A stretch of DNA of 11,307 nucleotides, taken from Defluviitaleaceae bacterium (GTDB taxonomy: Bacteria > Bacillota > Clostridia > Lachnospirales > WQUN01). The stretch lies in assembly GCA_009783395.1 (NCBI GenBank), contig WRHA01000351.1, positions 1 through 11,307 of the forward strand, read 5' to 3'. Of this stretch, positions 1 to 7,400 are shown piece after piece. A model generated the notes under the pieces. That model worked only from the letters and a program-made list of their open reading frames with translations. It was not told where the DNA came from and ran no database searches. How positions within the stretch are numbered: position 1 is the first letter of the stretch; each line of letters starts with the position of its first letter. The translations under genes were made by a program, and so were the position numbers.

Positions 1-1493
1 GGGTCTCCATCCTCGTCGAGGATAAGCTCTCCGGCGGCGTCGCGCTCGTAGGCGAGAATCGGGTTTCCGTATGGGAATCCGCGAGGATCGTCTGTTTCAA
101 AGAAAAGGAAGTTTCCGTCCGAACCGCGCAAATTGCCGGTTAATGCATCGTTTATCATTGTTGCAACGGTGTTTACAATGCGGTCGAGGTGCATCATAGC
201 CCGCGGAATTTTTGCGTGTTCGACCGACCACATATGGGCGGCGTGGTTATGCGCTTGGGCGCGGGCGTCCCGCTCCATTTCAAGTATCAGCTCGTCTTCG
301 AGGGCGATATTGGCGTCAAACCTTGCTTGAACAACACGCGGGATGAATCTTTGTACATCGCGGGTTGTTGCACCGGGGTTTTCGGCTTCAAATTCGGCAA
401 GTGCGGCATTAAGGGCGTCGTTAAAAGTAAGCGCGGGGTCGGCCGCCATCATGGCTTGAACATCGGCGTAAACGGCATCGATCGCGTCGTGCAATGCGGG
501 AATCGTAAGAGGCGGCATAACGTCCGCGCTCAGATGGTGCTTGGGGGATGTTCCCCTTGCGTGGATTAGTGCCATCAGTCGACCGCCGTCATTGCCGCTT
601 GCGGAATTAATCGGCCCGCGATAGTTGAAAAATGATGTGAATTCGCTGGGCGGTGTGCCTGCCGACAGGATTCCCCGTTCGTGGGTAAAGACCGGTTCTA
701 CAAGGTTTGAACCGGGTGCGATAAAACGCAGACCCAGCGGGGATGCGGAACTGCCGGTTAATATGTGATGCCCCAGAGATGTTATGTTTATATCGCCGTT
801 TGAGGCGTGGCGTACATTTATCGGGATTAAGGTCGCGAGATGGTCAACAAGAAGGTTGCGCTGGTCGCGGTAATCGTTTGCCATATCGCCGTTAAGCTCC
901 AAAAAGCGAATACGGTCGTTAAGCTCGCCGATTGCTGCCACCGTTGCATTTATGCCCTGCGGACCGTTTACAACCTCACGAATTTGTGCGTCCAAATTTT
1001 GTTGATATTCAAAAAGCCCCTCAAATACTTCCTGAGCTTTTGTTAAAAATGTGGTCACATTTCCAAGGAAGAACTGACGGGTGTGAAATCCGTCGGGGTA
1101 CGATGTCAGCTCCTGAATCGCATACCATATGTTATTCAGCTCGGTTTGGAAATTGTATCCGCCGTGAAGCTCGCCCAAAAGGGTTTCGATTTGAACGCCG
1201 GCTTGCACTACTGTTGAATAAAAGTTCAAGCGGCTTACATTGTTGCGAAAGTTTATGTCGAGAAACTCATTGCGGATTTGGTGGACGTTTGTCCAGTCCG
1301 TACCCATTCCGACCTGCATAAGCTGGTTTGCACCGTCGAAGCCGACGCTGCGCGAGGGTGCAAATTTTTGAATCATTCGCTGGCGCGAAAAACCTTGCAC
1401 CTCGGCATTTGCCATGTTATGCCCGGTTATATTCAGGTTTCTTTGTGCGGCTCTCATGCCGCTTGATGCTATTCCTAATCCCCCAAAGCCCAT
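1..1493 (-). CDS. flgK: Flagellar hook-associated protein 1 FlgK (5' part, runs off the left edge)
   Basis: FlgK (HAP1) is the exported junction protein that joins the flagellar hook to the filament. The frame is open from an ATG at 1493 to the window edge: 497 complete codons, no stop, so the C-terminal D0/D1 part is missing. The N-terminus has the axial-protein signature: GIASSGMRAAQRNLNI, then NMANAEVQGFSRQR at about residues 27-40, matching the family pattern of 'NxANxxxxGYSRQ'. A second family block, DYRDQRNLLVDHLATL, lies near residues 205-220. GGRLMALIHARG at about 305-316 and KIPRAMMHLDRIVNTVATMI at about 425-445 correspond to adjacent helices in ordinary FlgK, but here about 105 residues, Ala- and acid-rich, separate them. 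AAGGGGA lies about 10 bases before the ATG as a moderate ribosome binding site. It follows flgN by 82 bases, the usual order in Bacillota; flgL would be expected next, beyond the edge. Confidence 0.95.
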   Translation of the reverse strand, partial: MGFGGLGIASSGMRAAQRNLNITGHNMANAEVQGFSRQRMIQKFAPSRSVGFDGANQLMQVGMGTDWTNVHQIRNEFLDINFRNNVSRLNFYSTVVQAGVQIETLLGELHGGYNFQTELNNIWYAIQELTSYPDGFHTRQFFLGNVTTFLTKAQEVFEGLFEYQQNLDAQIREVVNGPQGINATVAAIGELNDRIRFLELNGDMANDYRDQRNLLVDHLATLIPINVRHASNGDINITSLGHHILTGSSASPLGLRFIAPGSNLVEPVFTHERGILSAGTPPSEFTSFFNYRGPINSASGNDGGRLMALIHARGTSPKHHLSADVMPPLTIPALHDAIDAVYADVQAMMAADPALTFNDALNAALAEFEAENPGATTRDVQRFIPRVVQARFDANIALEDELILEMERDARAQAHNHAAHMWSVEHAKIPRAMMHLDRIVNTVATMINDALTGNLRGSDGNFLFFETDDPRGFPYGNPILAYERDAAGELILDEDGD

Positions 1494-1517
1494 AAGTCAC
1501 TATCCCCTTCTCGACAA

Positions 1518-1595
1518 GTTGAATTTTGATTTTTGTTTAACTTGTGGTGCTAAATAGTTGAACCTTGATTTTTGTTTAACTTGTGGTGTTAAATG
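1518..1595. repeat. 39-bp tandem duplication across the flgN end and flgN-flgK spacer
   Basis: Two adjacent 39-base units (1518-1556 and 1557-1595) agree at 35 of 39 positions by eye; both contain ttgatttttgtttaacttgt. The unit at 1557-1595 holds the last codons and stop of flgN (FNTTS-stop), so the other copy is a duplicated gene end, stop codon included, and it fills about half of the flgN-flgK spacer. A 7-bp inverted repeat, acaagtt at 1514-1520 and aacttgt at 1539-1545, lies at the flgK-proximal edge with an 18-base loop. It has no T-run and is not an intrinsic terminator. Confidence 0.9.
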
Positions 1596-2091
1596 TTCCC
1601 GCGCTTCCCGCATCGTCATCGAGCGGTTGTTTTTTCATTGTCGGATATTCCGGCGGCTCCGGCGCGATAGTCGACCGCAACGCGTTCAGCGAATATTCAA
1701 CAAATTCCAGCGAGCTTTCTATTAATGATTTATTCAAATCGTTAATTTCTTTGAGTTTTTCCACGGATTCTCGCAGAGCCGTTCCTGATTCCCGAAGCAG
1801 CTCCTGCTCCTCCGGCCTATCCTTTAATATTTCGATTACATCGGACAGTGTGATGTCGTCTTTTGCGTTTCCGGTGACCTCCGCTATATCGTTTACAAGG
1901 GAGATTCGCTGTTTTTCAAGGCGACTTGTTTGCGAGAGTACCATGTTTTTTAGGTTTAAGAGGTTTTGCAACTGAGCTACATCGTTTTTTACAATCGCGT
2001 CCTTTTCTTCCAGCGAAAGCCCGTAAAGCTCGGTGTGGCGTTCGGTTTGCTCCTTCATTACGTCAATTAATTGGTGCACCATACCGGCCAT
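1576..2091 (-). CDS. flgN: FlgN-family flagellar export chaperone
   Basis: FlgN is the cytoplasmic chaperone that binds the hook-associated proteins FlgK and FlgL and hands them to the flagellar type III export gate. The 171-residue product is mostly alpha-helical and heptad-rich from residue 1 to about 140. It contains VHQLIDVMKEQTERHTELYG, then a helical stretch typical of the family around LLNLKNMVLSQTSRLEKQR, where FlgN proteins turn between two long helices. The C-terminus after about residue 140 is Pro- and Asp-rich and probably disordered. Start at 2091 is preceded by AGGCGGGTGA, a workable ribosome binding site; a second Met at residue 4 is an alternative. Its place between flgM and flgK fits its client. 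The 3' end, including the stop codon, lies inside a 39-bp tandem duplication. The assignment rests on length, helical pattern and context more than on invariant residues. Confidence 0.85.
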   Translation of the reverse strand: MAGMVHQLIDVMKEQTERHTELYGLSLEEKDAIVKNDVAQLQNLLNLKNMVLSQTSRLEKQRISLVNDIAEVTGNAKDDITLSDVIEILKDRPEEQELLRESGTALRESVEKLKEINDLNKSLIESSLEFVEYSLNALRSTIAPEPPEYPTMKKQPLDDDAGSAGTFNTTS

Positions 2092-2111
2092 ATTGTCACC
2101 CGCCTAACGCC

Positions 2112-2135
2112 CAAAGTTTCATGCAAAGTTTCATA
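2112..2135. repeat. 12-bp direct tandem repeat in the flgM-flgN spacer
   Basis: caaagtttcatg at 2112-2123 is followed immediately by caaagtttcata at 2124-2135, one mismatch in 12, and a third partial copy (caaact) follows. It lies just upstream of the flgN start. On the minus strand it falls in a 19-codon open frame (2155-2096) that closes 4 bases before the flgN ATG; I do not regard that frame as a proven gene. Confidence 0.75.
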
Positions 2136-2182
2136 CAAACTTCGGTCGCACGCATTCCTCTCGTCCGAATTTTACCGTTTAA

Positions 2183-2204
2183 CTTCAATTGAGTTTCAAT
2201 TGAG
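2183..2204. repeat. 11-bp direct tandem repeat in the flgM-flgN spacer
   Basis: cttcaattgag (2183-2193) and tttcaattgag (2194-2204) are adjacent and differ at one base. They sit downstream of the hairpin that follows flgM, inside a 9-codon minus-strand mini-frame (2214-2185). Confidence 0.75.
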
Positions 2205-2214
2205 CTTCCAGCAT

Positions 2215-2246
2215 AAAAACTCCTCCGGCAAACCGAAAGAGCTTTT
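2215..2246 (-). terminator. Intrinsic-terminator-like hairpin after flgM, possible attenuator
   Basis: Read on the minus strand, CTCTTTCGG (2241-2233), loop TTTG (2232-2229) and CCGGAGGAG (2228-2220) form a 9-bp stem with two G-U pairs. TTTTT (2219-2215) follows directly, and AAAAG before the left arm can extend the pairing, which is the classic shape of a Rho-independent terminator. It begins about 30 bases after the flgM stop, so it could end a flgM transcript. The right arm also contains GGAGGAG, five T's before an ATG at 2214, so the same hairpin would hide a strong ribosome binding site. That ATG opens only a 9-codon frame (stop at 2185), in frame with flgN but separated from it by several stops. 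Confidence 0.65.
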
Positions 2247-2270
2247 ATATAACATCCGTGTATTTGTCAA
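2244..2270 (-). promoter_or_regulatory. Possible sigma-A promoter between flgM and flgN
   Basis: TTGACA (2270-2265) is a perfect -35 box. TATAAA (2249-2244) follows after 15 bases, a short spacer; with the standard 17 bases the -10 would be the poorer TAAAAG. Transcription would start near 2237, inside the left arm of the hairpin described here, so a transcript from this site could not form the full stem. That would let flgN and flgK be transcribed apart from flgM. The spacing makes this a candidate only. Confidence 0.35.
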
Positions 2271-2275
2271 AACTT

Positions 2276-2545
2276 TTACCCCTCGAAAATGCGCGCCGCG
2301 ACATCATGCGCAGAAACGTTGTATGCACCCGATGCAATCATTGCCCGCAAATGGCTGACCAAATTTTCGCGAATGTCGGGGACATCGGCTACAGCCTTGC
2401 GTGCTAACTGATACTCCCCGGCCTGGGCCGACAAGGACACAGTGTCAGTGTTTTCGCGGTCATACTCGGCATTTGCGTTTTTAGCAACGCTTCGATTCGG
2501 TTGTACTGCATAGGCGTTATAAACGCCGGAAATTCTCATGTCCAT
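2276..2545 (-). CDS. flgM: Anti-sigma-28 factor FlgM
   Basis: FlgM binds the flagellar sigma factor (SigD/FliA) and holds late flagellar genes silent until the hook is complete; in many species it is then exported. The 89-residue product has the family's plan. A poorly ordered, polar N-terminus (MDMRISGVYNAY) is followed by DTVSLSAQAGEYQLARKAV at about residues 33-51. After that come the sigma-binding helices, DIRENLVSHLRAMIASGAY, and VSAHDVAARIFEG at the C-terminus, close to the usual 'VdaekVAekll' end. AAAGGAGGG at 2562-2554 is a near-perfect ribosome binding site about 9 bases before the ATG; Met3 is a less likely start. A sigma-28 promoter lies directly upstream, giving negative feedback on its own sigma factor. 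comF precedes it, as in many Bacillota. Confidence 0.92.
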   Translation of the reverse strand: MDMRISGVYNAYAVQPNRSVAKNANAEYDRENTDTVSLSAQAGEYQLARKAVADVPDIRENLVSHLRAMIASGAYNVSAHDVAARIFEG

Positions 2546-2581
2546 TATGACGACCCTCCTTTCATTTTTTCTTCTAATTCT

Positions 2582-2609
2582 TTATCGGCAGATTTTTGCA
2601 TTTGCTTTA
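2582..2609 (-). promoter_or_regulatory. Sigma-28 (SigD/FliA) promoter for flgM
   Basis: On the minus strand TAAA (2609-2606) and GCCGATAA (2589-2582) are separated by 16 bases. The -10 octamer is an exact match to the flagellar sigma-28 consensus; the known spacing from TAAA is about 15. The TAA stop codon of comF forms part of the -35. Transcription would start near 2576, giving a leader of about 30 bases that carries the strong flgM ribosome binding site. This is the best-supported promoter in the window. Confidence 0.85.
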
Positions 2610-3332
2610 ATTTTTTACCGAAATGGCCAAAGTCATGCATAAAACCCGCGCCGCACCTGAATTTTTTAGAATCCGTGCGCATTCGTTCAGGCTTGCACCT
2701 GTTGTAAATATATCATCGGTTAAAATAAAATTTTTTCCAATGGTTTGCGAATTTTTGCGAATTTCGAATACGTCACGTACATTTTCCGCACGCTGGGAGG
2801 GGTGGACTTCGGATTGGGGAGGGGTGTCGATTGTACGAATCAGAATATTTTCTACGGGAATTTTTAATGCGGCGGCGAGGGGGCGCGTTAGGGTTTCGGC
2901 TTGATTAAAGCCGCGTTCGCGCTTTTTTTGCGGATGCATCGGCATGGGGATTAGGGTGAACGAGGCGAGGTTTTCGGGAAAGTGCAAGCAACTCTCTGCC
3001 CAGAGATGCCCCAGGGCTTCGGCAACTCGCTTATTGTCGCGAAATTTTATTTCGTGCAAAAGCTCCCGCATTATCTCATCATATATAAATGAAGCGAAAT
3101 TTTTTTCAAAGTGGTAATTTTTGCCGAAACAGGATGGGCAGGAGGTTGCGCCTTCATCTTGCACCAAGCGCGGCACCCCGCATCGAGTACAGAGGGGTTC
3201 GGAAATTGCATCAAATAAATTTTTACAACGCACGCAAAAAAACCGCTCGGGTTCGTTAAGCGGCAGAAGAACGCTGCACGCTACGCACGCGGGCGGGTAA
3301 ATCCAGTCAAGGAGAGTTGTTAGCGGAGTCAC
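2607..3332 (-). CDS. comF: ComF-family phosphoribosyltransferase-like protein
   Basis: ComF (ComFC) proteins join an N-terminal zinc ribbon to a phosphoribosyltransferase fold and are needed for uptake or handling of transforming DNA; the reaction is not settled. From the GTG at 3332 the product is 241 residues. Four Cys-x2-Cys pairs lie at about 16/19, 33/36, 48/51 and 65/68, then RERGFNQAE at about 138-146, and the PRPP-binding loop ILTDDIFTTGAS at about 203-214. The frame can be extended to a TTG at 3377, which would overlap the upstream oxidoreductase gene by 38 bases. I prefer GTG because it starts 7 bases after that gene's stop and gives the usual ComF N-terminus, LLDWIYPPACVAC. Neither start has a strong ribosome binding site, so translation is probably coupled to the upstream gene. 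comF next to flgM is common in Bacillota. Confidence 0.9.
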   Translation of the reverse strand: MTPLTTLLDWIYPPACVACSVLLPLNEPERFFCVRCKNLFDAISEPLCTRCGVPRLVQDEGATSCPSCFGKNYHFEKNFASFIYDEIMRELLHEIKFRDNKRVAEALGHLWAESCLHFPENLASFTLIPMPMHPQKKRERGFNQAETLTRPLAAALKIPVENILIRTIDTPPQSEVHPSQRAENVRDVFEIRKNSQTIGKNFILTDDIFTTGASLNECARILKNSGAARVLCMTLAISVKN

Positions 3333-3339
3333 GGGCGTC

Positions 3340-4428
3340 TTACTCGTCTCGCACGATACCTTTCGCCTTCTCAGCAATTCGCTGTGCTTTGACGCAAAGT
3401 TCTGCCGCCTTAAATGTATGCTCCTGTGTCATGGCATTTTCGGTGCGGTTGAGGCAGTCGAGGATAAGCTTGCCGAAATAGGGATGCCCGACATTGCCTT
3501 CGCAGTCGATGTATTGCTCGGTATGCTTGTTTGCCAAAAACAAATGACTGCCACGCTTCGAGCGGGCGATGTCCACATATTTGCGCAGTTCAATGTATCC
3601 GTCTGTGCCGAGGATAAACATGCGCCCGTCGCCCCAAGTGGAAAGCCCGTCGGGCGTAAACCAGTCTACGCGAAAATATCCCGTCGCGCCGTTGTCGCCT
3701 TTAAGAGTGCAGTCGCCGAAATCATCCAGCCCGGGATATTGTGGCGAGTTGTAATTTTCAATTTGTGCGGCAACTATTTCCGCGTCCTTCGCGCCGGTGT
3801 AGTACAGAAATTGTTCGATTTGATGCGACCCGATGTCGCACAAAATGCCGCCGTATTTCTCGCGTTCAAAAAACCACTGCGGGCGATAATGAAATCCCGC
3901 ACGATGCGGCCCGAGCCCCAGCGTTTGCACAACGCGTCCGATCGCGCCCTCCTCGATAAGTTGCCCCGCATAAACCGCCGCCTCCACATGCAACCGCTCG
4001 GAATAATAAACGGCAAAAATTTTACCGGTTTTTTTCACGGCCGCTTTTGCGTCCGCAAGTTGCTGAAGCGTCGTAAGCGGAGCCTTGTCCGTAAAATAAT
4101 CCTTGCCCGCCTCCATAACGCGAATCCCAAGCGGGCAACGCTCGCTTGCAATATTCGCGCTCGTAACAAGCTGAATTTCCGCGTCCTGAAGCACCTCTTC
4201 CTCAGAGCGCGCCGCCTTCGCATCCGGATACTGCGCCAAATACCGCTCAACTTTTTTCGGATCGGGGTCATAAATCCACTTCAGCGTCGCGCCTGCTTCA
4301 ATCAAGCCATTGCACTGCCCGCCGATATGCCCGTGATCAAGCCCCACCGCCGCAAAAATAAATTCGCCCGGCTTAACGACAGGGTTCGGTTTGCCCTTAG
4401 GGGCGTAGTTCATTCCGCTTGCACTCAT
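3340..4428 (-). CDS. Gfo/Idh/MocA-family NAD(P)-dependent oxidoreductase
   Basis: This 362-residue protein belongs to a family of NAD(P)-dependent dehydrogenases acting mainly on sugars, inositols and their derivatives; its substrate cannot be read from sequence. The Rossmann strand FIFAAVGLDHGHIGG (about 23-37) replaces the usual GxGxxG with the GLDHGHI form found in some family members. DKAP at 114-117 stands where the family has its 'EKP' motif, with Lys115 as the likely catalytic or cofactor-contacting lysine. GGILCDIGSHQIEQFLYYTG at 193-212 is the hallmark second-domain motif, with Asp198 and His202 in the active-site positions. GGAGGTG lies five bases before the ATG, inside the last codons of carB, and the two genes overlap as ATGA, so they are translated together. 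A link to carbamoyl phosphate metabolism is not obvious; it may simply share the transcript. Confidence 0.9.
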   Translation of the reverse strand: MSASGMNYAPKGKPNPVVKPGEFIFAAVGLDHGHIGGQCNGLIEAGATLKWIYDPDPKKVERYLAQYPDAKAARSEEEVLQDAEIQLVTSANIASERCPLGIRVMEAGKDYFTDKAPLTTLQQLADAKAAVKKTGKIFAVYYSERLHVEAAVYAGQLIEEGAIGRVVQTLGLGPHRAGFHYRPQWFFEREKYGGILCDIGSHQIEQFLYYTGAKDAEIVAAQIENYNSPQYPGLDDFGDCTLKGDNGATGYFRVDWFTPDGLSTWGDGRMFILGTDGYIELRKYVDIARSKRGSHLFLANKHTEQYIDCEGNVGHPYFGKLILDCLNRTENAMTQEHTFKAAELCVKAQRIAEKAKGIVRDE

Positions 4429-7400
4429 TTTGCACCTCCATGATATTCCTGCAAACTTTTAACCGGCGACGGCATCCGACTGCGTTCGCGTATGGCATTT
4501 ATCACCGATGTCACCATTTCCGGCGTTGTGTACATGGGAATGGATTTGCGAATCGCGGCGCGACGAATGTTCGGGCCCATGCCGTGAATTGAGCCGCCCG
4601 GCGTGTTAACAACCATGCTTATTGTGCCGTCCATAATTAAATCTGCGATGGGCTGGTTGGCTTCCATGTCGAGAAGTTCGCAAATCGGCCGTGCGGGAAT
4701 TTCGGCTTGTTCAAGCTGTTTGTGCGTGTTTTCCGTAGCTACCAAGCCGAAACCCAGCCTCTGCAAATCGCGTGCAATTTTCGGCAGGTCGCTGTAATAC
4801 GACTGCGAGAAAGAAATCAGAACCGTGCCAACCTTGGGAATTGGGCATTTCGCGCCCTCTTCCGCAAGGGCAAACGCCGACGCAAAACTGCTCGCCATTC
4901 CCAAAACTTCCCCTGTCGAACGCATCTCCGGTCCCAAAACCGGATCAACTTCATGGAACATATTGAACGGAAAAACCGATTCCTTCACGCCGTAATAGTT
5001 GACTTTTGCGGGTGAAAGAGTCGTCAAATCAATGTCGCACTCCTTGAGCATAACCTTCATCGCAAGTTTCGCCATTTGTATGTTGCAAACCTTTGAAACC
5101 AGCGGCACCGTCCGCGAAGCACGCGGATTTGCTTCAATTACATAAACTTTTCCGGTTTTCGCCTCGATGGCGTATTGGATGTTCATCAAGCCGACAACGC
5201 CGAGTTCGTGCGCTATTTTTTGCGAATATTCATTAATTTTTGCAACCGCGGCCTCGGGAATTGTCACGTGGGGAATCGTGCAACCGCTGTCGCCGCTGTG
5301 AACTCCGGTATGCTCGATATGCTCGATTATCGCAGGGACAAAAACATTGTTCCCATCAGAAATTGCGTCGGCCTCGCATTCCAGTGCGCGCTCGAGAAAA
5401 CGATCGATGAGAATCGGAGCCATCTCGTGTACATCCGTACTCGCATTGCGAATCGCATTTTGCATATATTCCTTAAGCGAGTCCGTGTTGTAAACAATCG
5501 CCATGCCCGCGCCGCCAAGAACAAACGACGGCCGCACAATAAGCGGAAAACCAATGTCATTCGCAATTGCGAGAGCCTCTGCGACGGTTTTTGCCATACC
5601 GCTTTCAGGCATGGGTATGTTCAATTTTTCCATCATTTCGCGAAACAAATCTCGATCTTCGGCCGTGGCAATAATTTCCGGCGACGTGCCGAGAATCGGA
5701 ACCCCAAGCGACTTCAATTGCTGTGCAATATTAAGCGGCGTTTGTCCGCCGAATTGCACAACAACCCCCATCGGATTTTCGTATTTCACAATCGCCAAAA
5801 CATCCTCGACCGTCAGCGGCTCAAAATAAAGCCTGTCCGCCGTATCATAATCCGTCGAAACCGTCGAAGGATTACAGTTAACCATAACCGTTTCGAAGCC
5901 CAAATCACGCAGTGCATATGTCGCATGAACACAGCAATAATCAAACTCGATGCCCTGCCCGATGCGGTTCGGCCCGCCGCCGAGAATCATCGCTTTTTTC
6001 GCGTTCGTGTTTGCAGGGCGGGGCAAGGGATTTTGGGCAAGATATGTCGAGAAGTAATAAAATTCGTTATCCGCGCCGGAAACCTGAATCGCCTCAAATC
6101 CCTTTGTAATGAGCGTCTCGCGCTGTGCGGCAACGTCGGCCTCGGCAATATACAAAAGCCACGCGATGTATTTGTCGGAGAATCCGTCCTTTTTTGCACG
6201 GAGCAATAAATCGTCGGGGAGTGGTTTGCCATCCGTTGTTCTTTTTGGATTAAGCACGGGGGAGCCGTCGGGGAGAGGCTTTGTGCGGTATTTCAAAATC
6301 TCTTCTTCGAGGTCAACGAGCTCCTTAATCGCACCAAGAAAAAACGGTTTGATTTTTGTAATCTCGAATAGCTCGTCCACCGTCACGCCCTTGCGCATCA
6401 GCTCGTACATAACAAACATCCGCTCGCTGTTTGCGCGTTCAAGCATCGCAAAAAGTTCGTTTTTGGAGCGGAAATTAAAGTCCTTCGCGAAGCCAAGCCC
6501 GCTTCGCCCGATTTCAAGAGAGCGCACCGCCTTGTGGAACGCCTCTTTAAAGTTTTTGCCGATGCTCATTACCTCGCCGACGGCCTTCATTTGCGTTCCA
6601 AGCGCGTCTTTCGCGCCGGGGAATTTTTCGAACGCCCAGCGCGGAAATTTTACAACGACGTAATCGCCCGTAAATTCGTATTTATCAAGCGTGCCGAATT
6701 TGTAATGCGGCATTTCGGAGAGCGTCAAACCTGCCGCCAAAAAAGCGGAAACACGCGCAATCGGGAAGCCCGTCGCCTTCGACGCAAGCGCGGACGAACG
6801 CGACGTGCGCGGATTTATTTCGATTATAACGATGCGACCGTCTTTGGGATTATAGGCAAACTGGCAGTTACACCCGCCGATTACGCCAACTTTTCGCACA
6901 ACTTTAAACGCCGCGTCCTCAAGCCGCGCCCTAACCTCATCGGCAACATTAAGCATCGGCGCGACGCAAATTGAATCGCCGGTGTGAACACCCATGGGAT
7001 CAACGTTTTCGATACAGCAAACAGCGATACAGGTATCAGTTGAGTCGCGCACAACTTCAACCTCAAGCTCTTCCCAGCCCAATATGCTTTCTTCAATAAG
7101 TACCTGATTTATAATCGACGCGTTTATGCCGCGCCCAGCGATTTCGCGAAGTTCCGCTTCGCTGTAACAAATTCCGCCACCCGCGCCACCCATTGTGTAG
7201 GCAGGACGCACAACGCAGGGATAGCCCCGTTCTTTCGCGATATTAACGGCTTCGTCAACGCTGTATGCTGGCGACGAACGCGCCATTTCAACCCCAAGCT
7301 CCGCCATCATTTCCTTAAATATAATCCTGTCCTCGCCGCGCTCAATCGCGCCAAGATTTATGCCGATTACCTCCACGCCGTATTGCGCGAAAACCCCCGC

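Noticed and set aside
2096..2155. 19-codon frame just upstream of flgN
   Set aside because: Its only ribosome binding site-like sequence touches the ATG, its length is made up largely of the 12-bp repeat, and nothing else supports translation.
2545..2640. Minus-strand frame of 31 codons between comF and flgM, ending as TAATG at the flgM start
   Set aside because: It overlaps the comF 3' end and the sigma-28 promoter, so transcripts from that promoter lack its start. It has no good ribosome binding site, and comF ends normally in its own frame, so it is not a comF frameshift.
3418..4443. Open frame of 341 codons on the plus strand
   Set aside because: It is antisense to the oxidoreductase gene, has a composition rich in Arg and Cys typical of shadow frames, and shows no recognisable motif; the minus-strand gene has clear family motifs.
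5175..6209. Open frame of 344 codons on the plus strand
   Set aside because: It lies wholly inside carB on the other strand, is Arg/Asn-rich and motif-free, and arises from the codon usage of carB.
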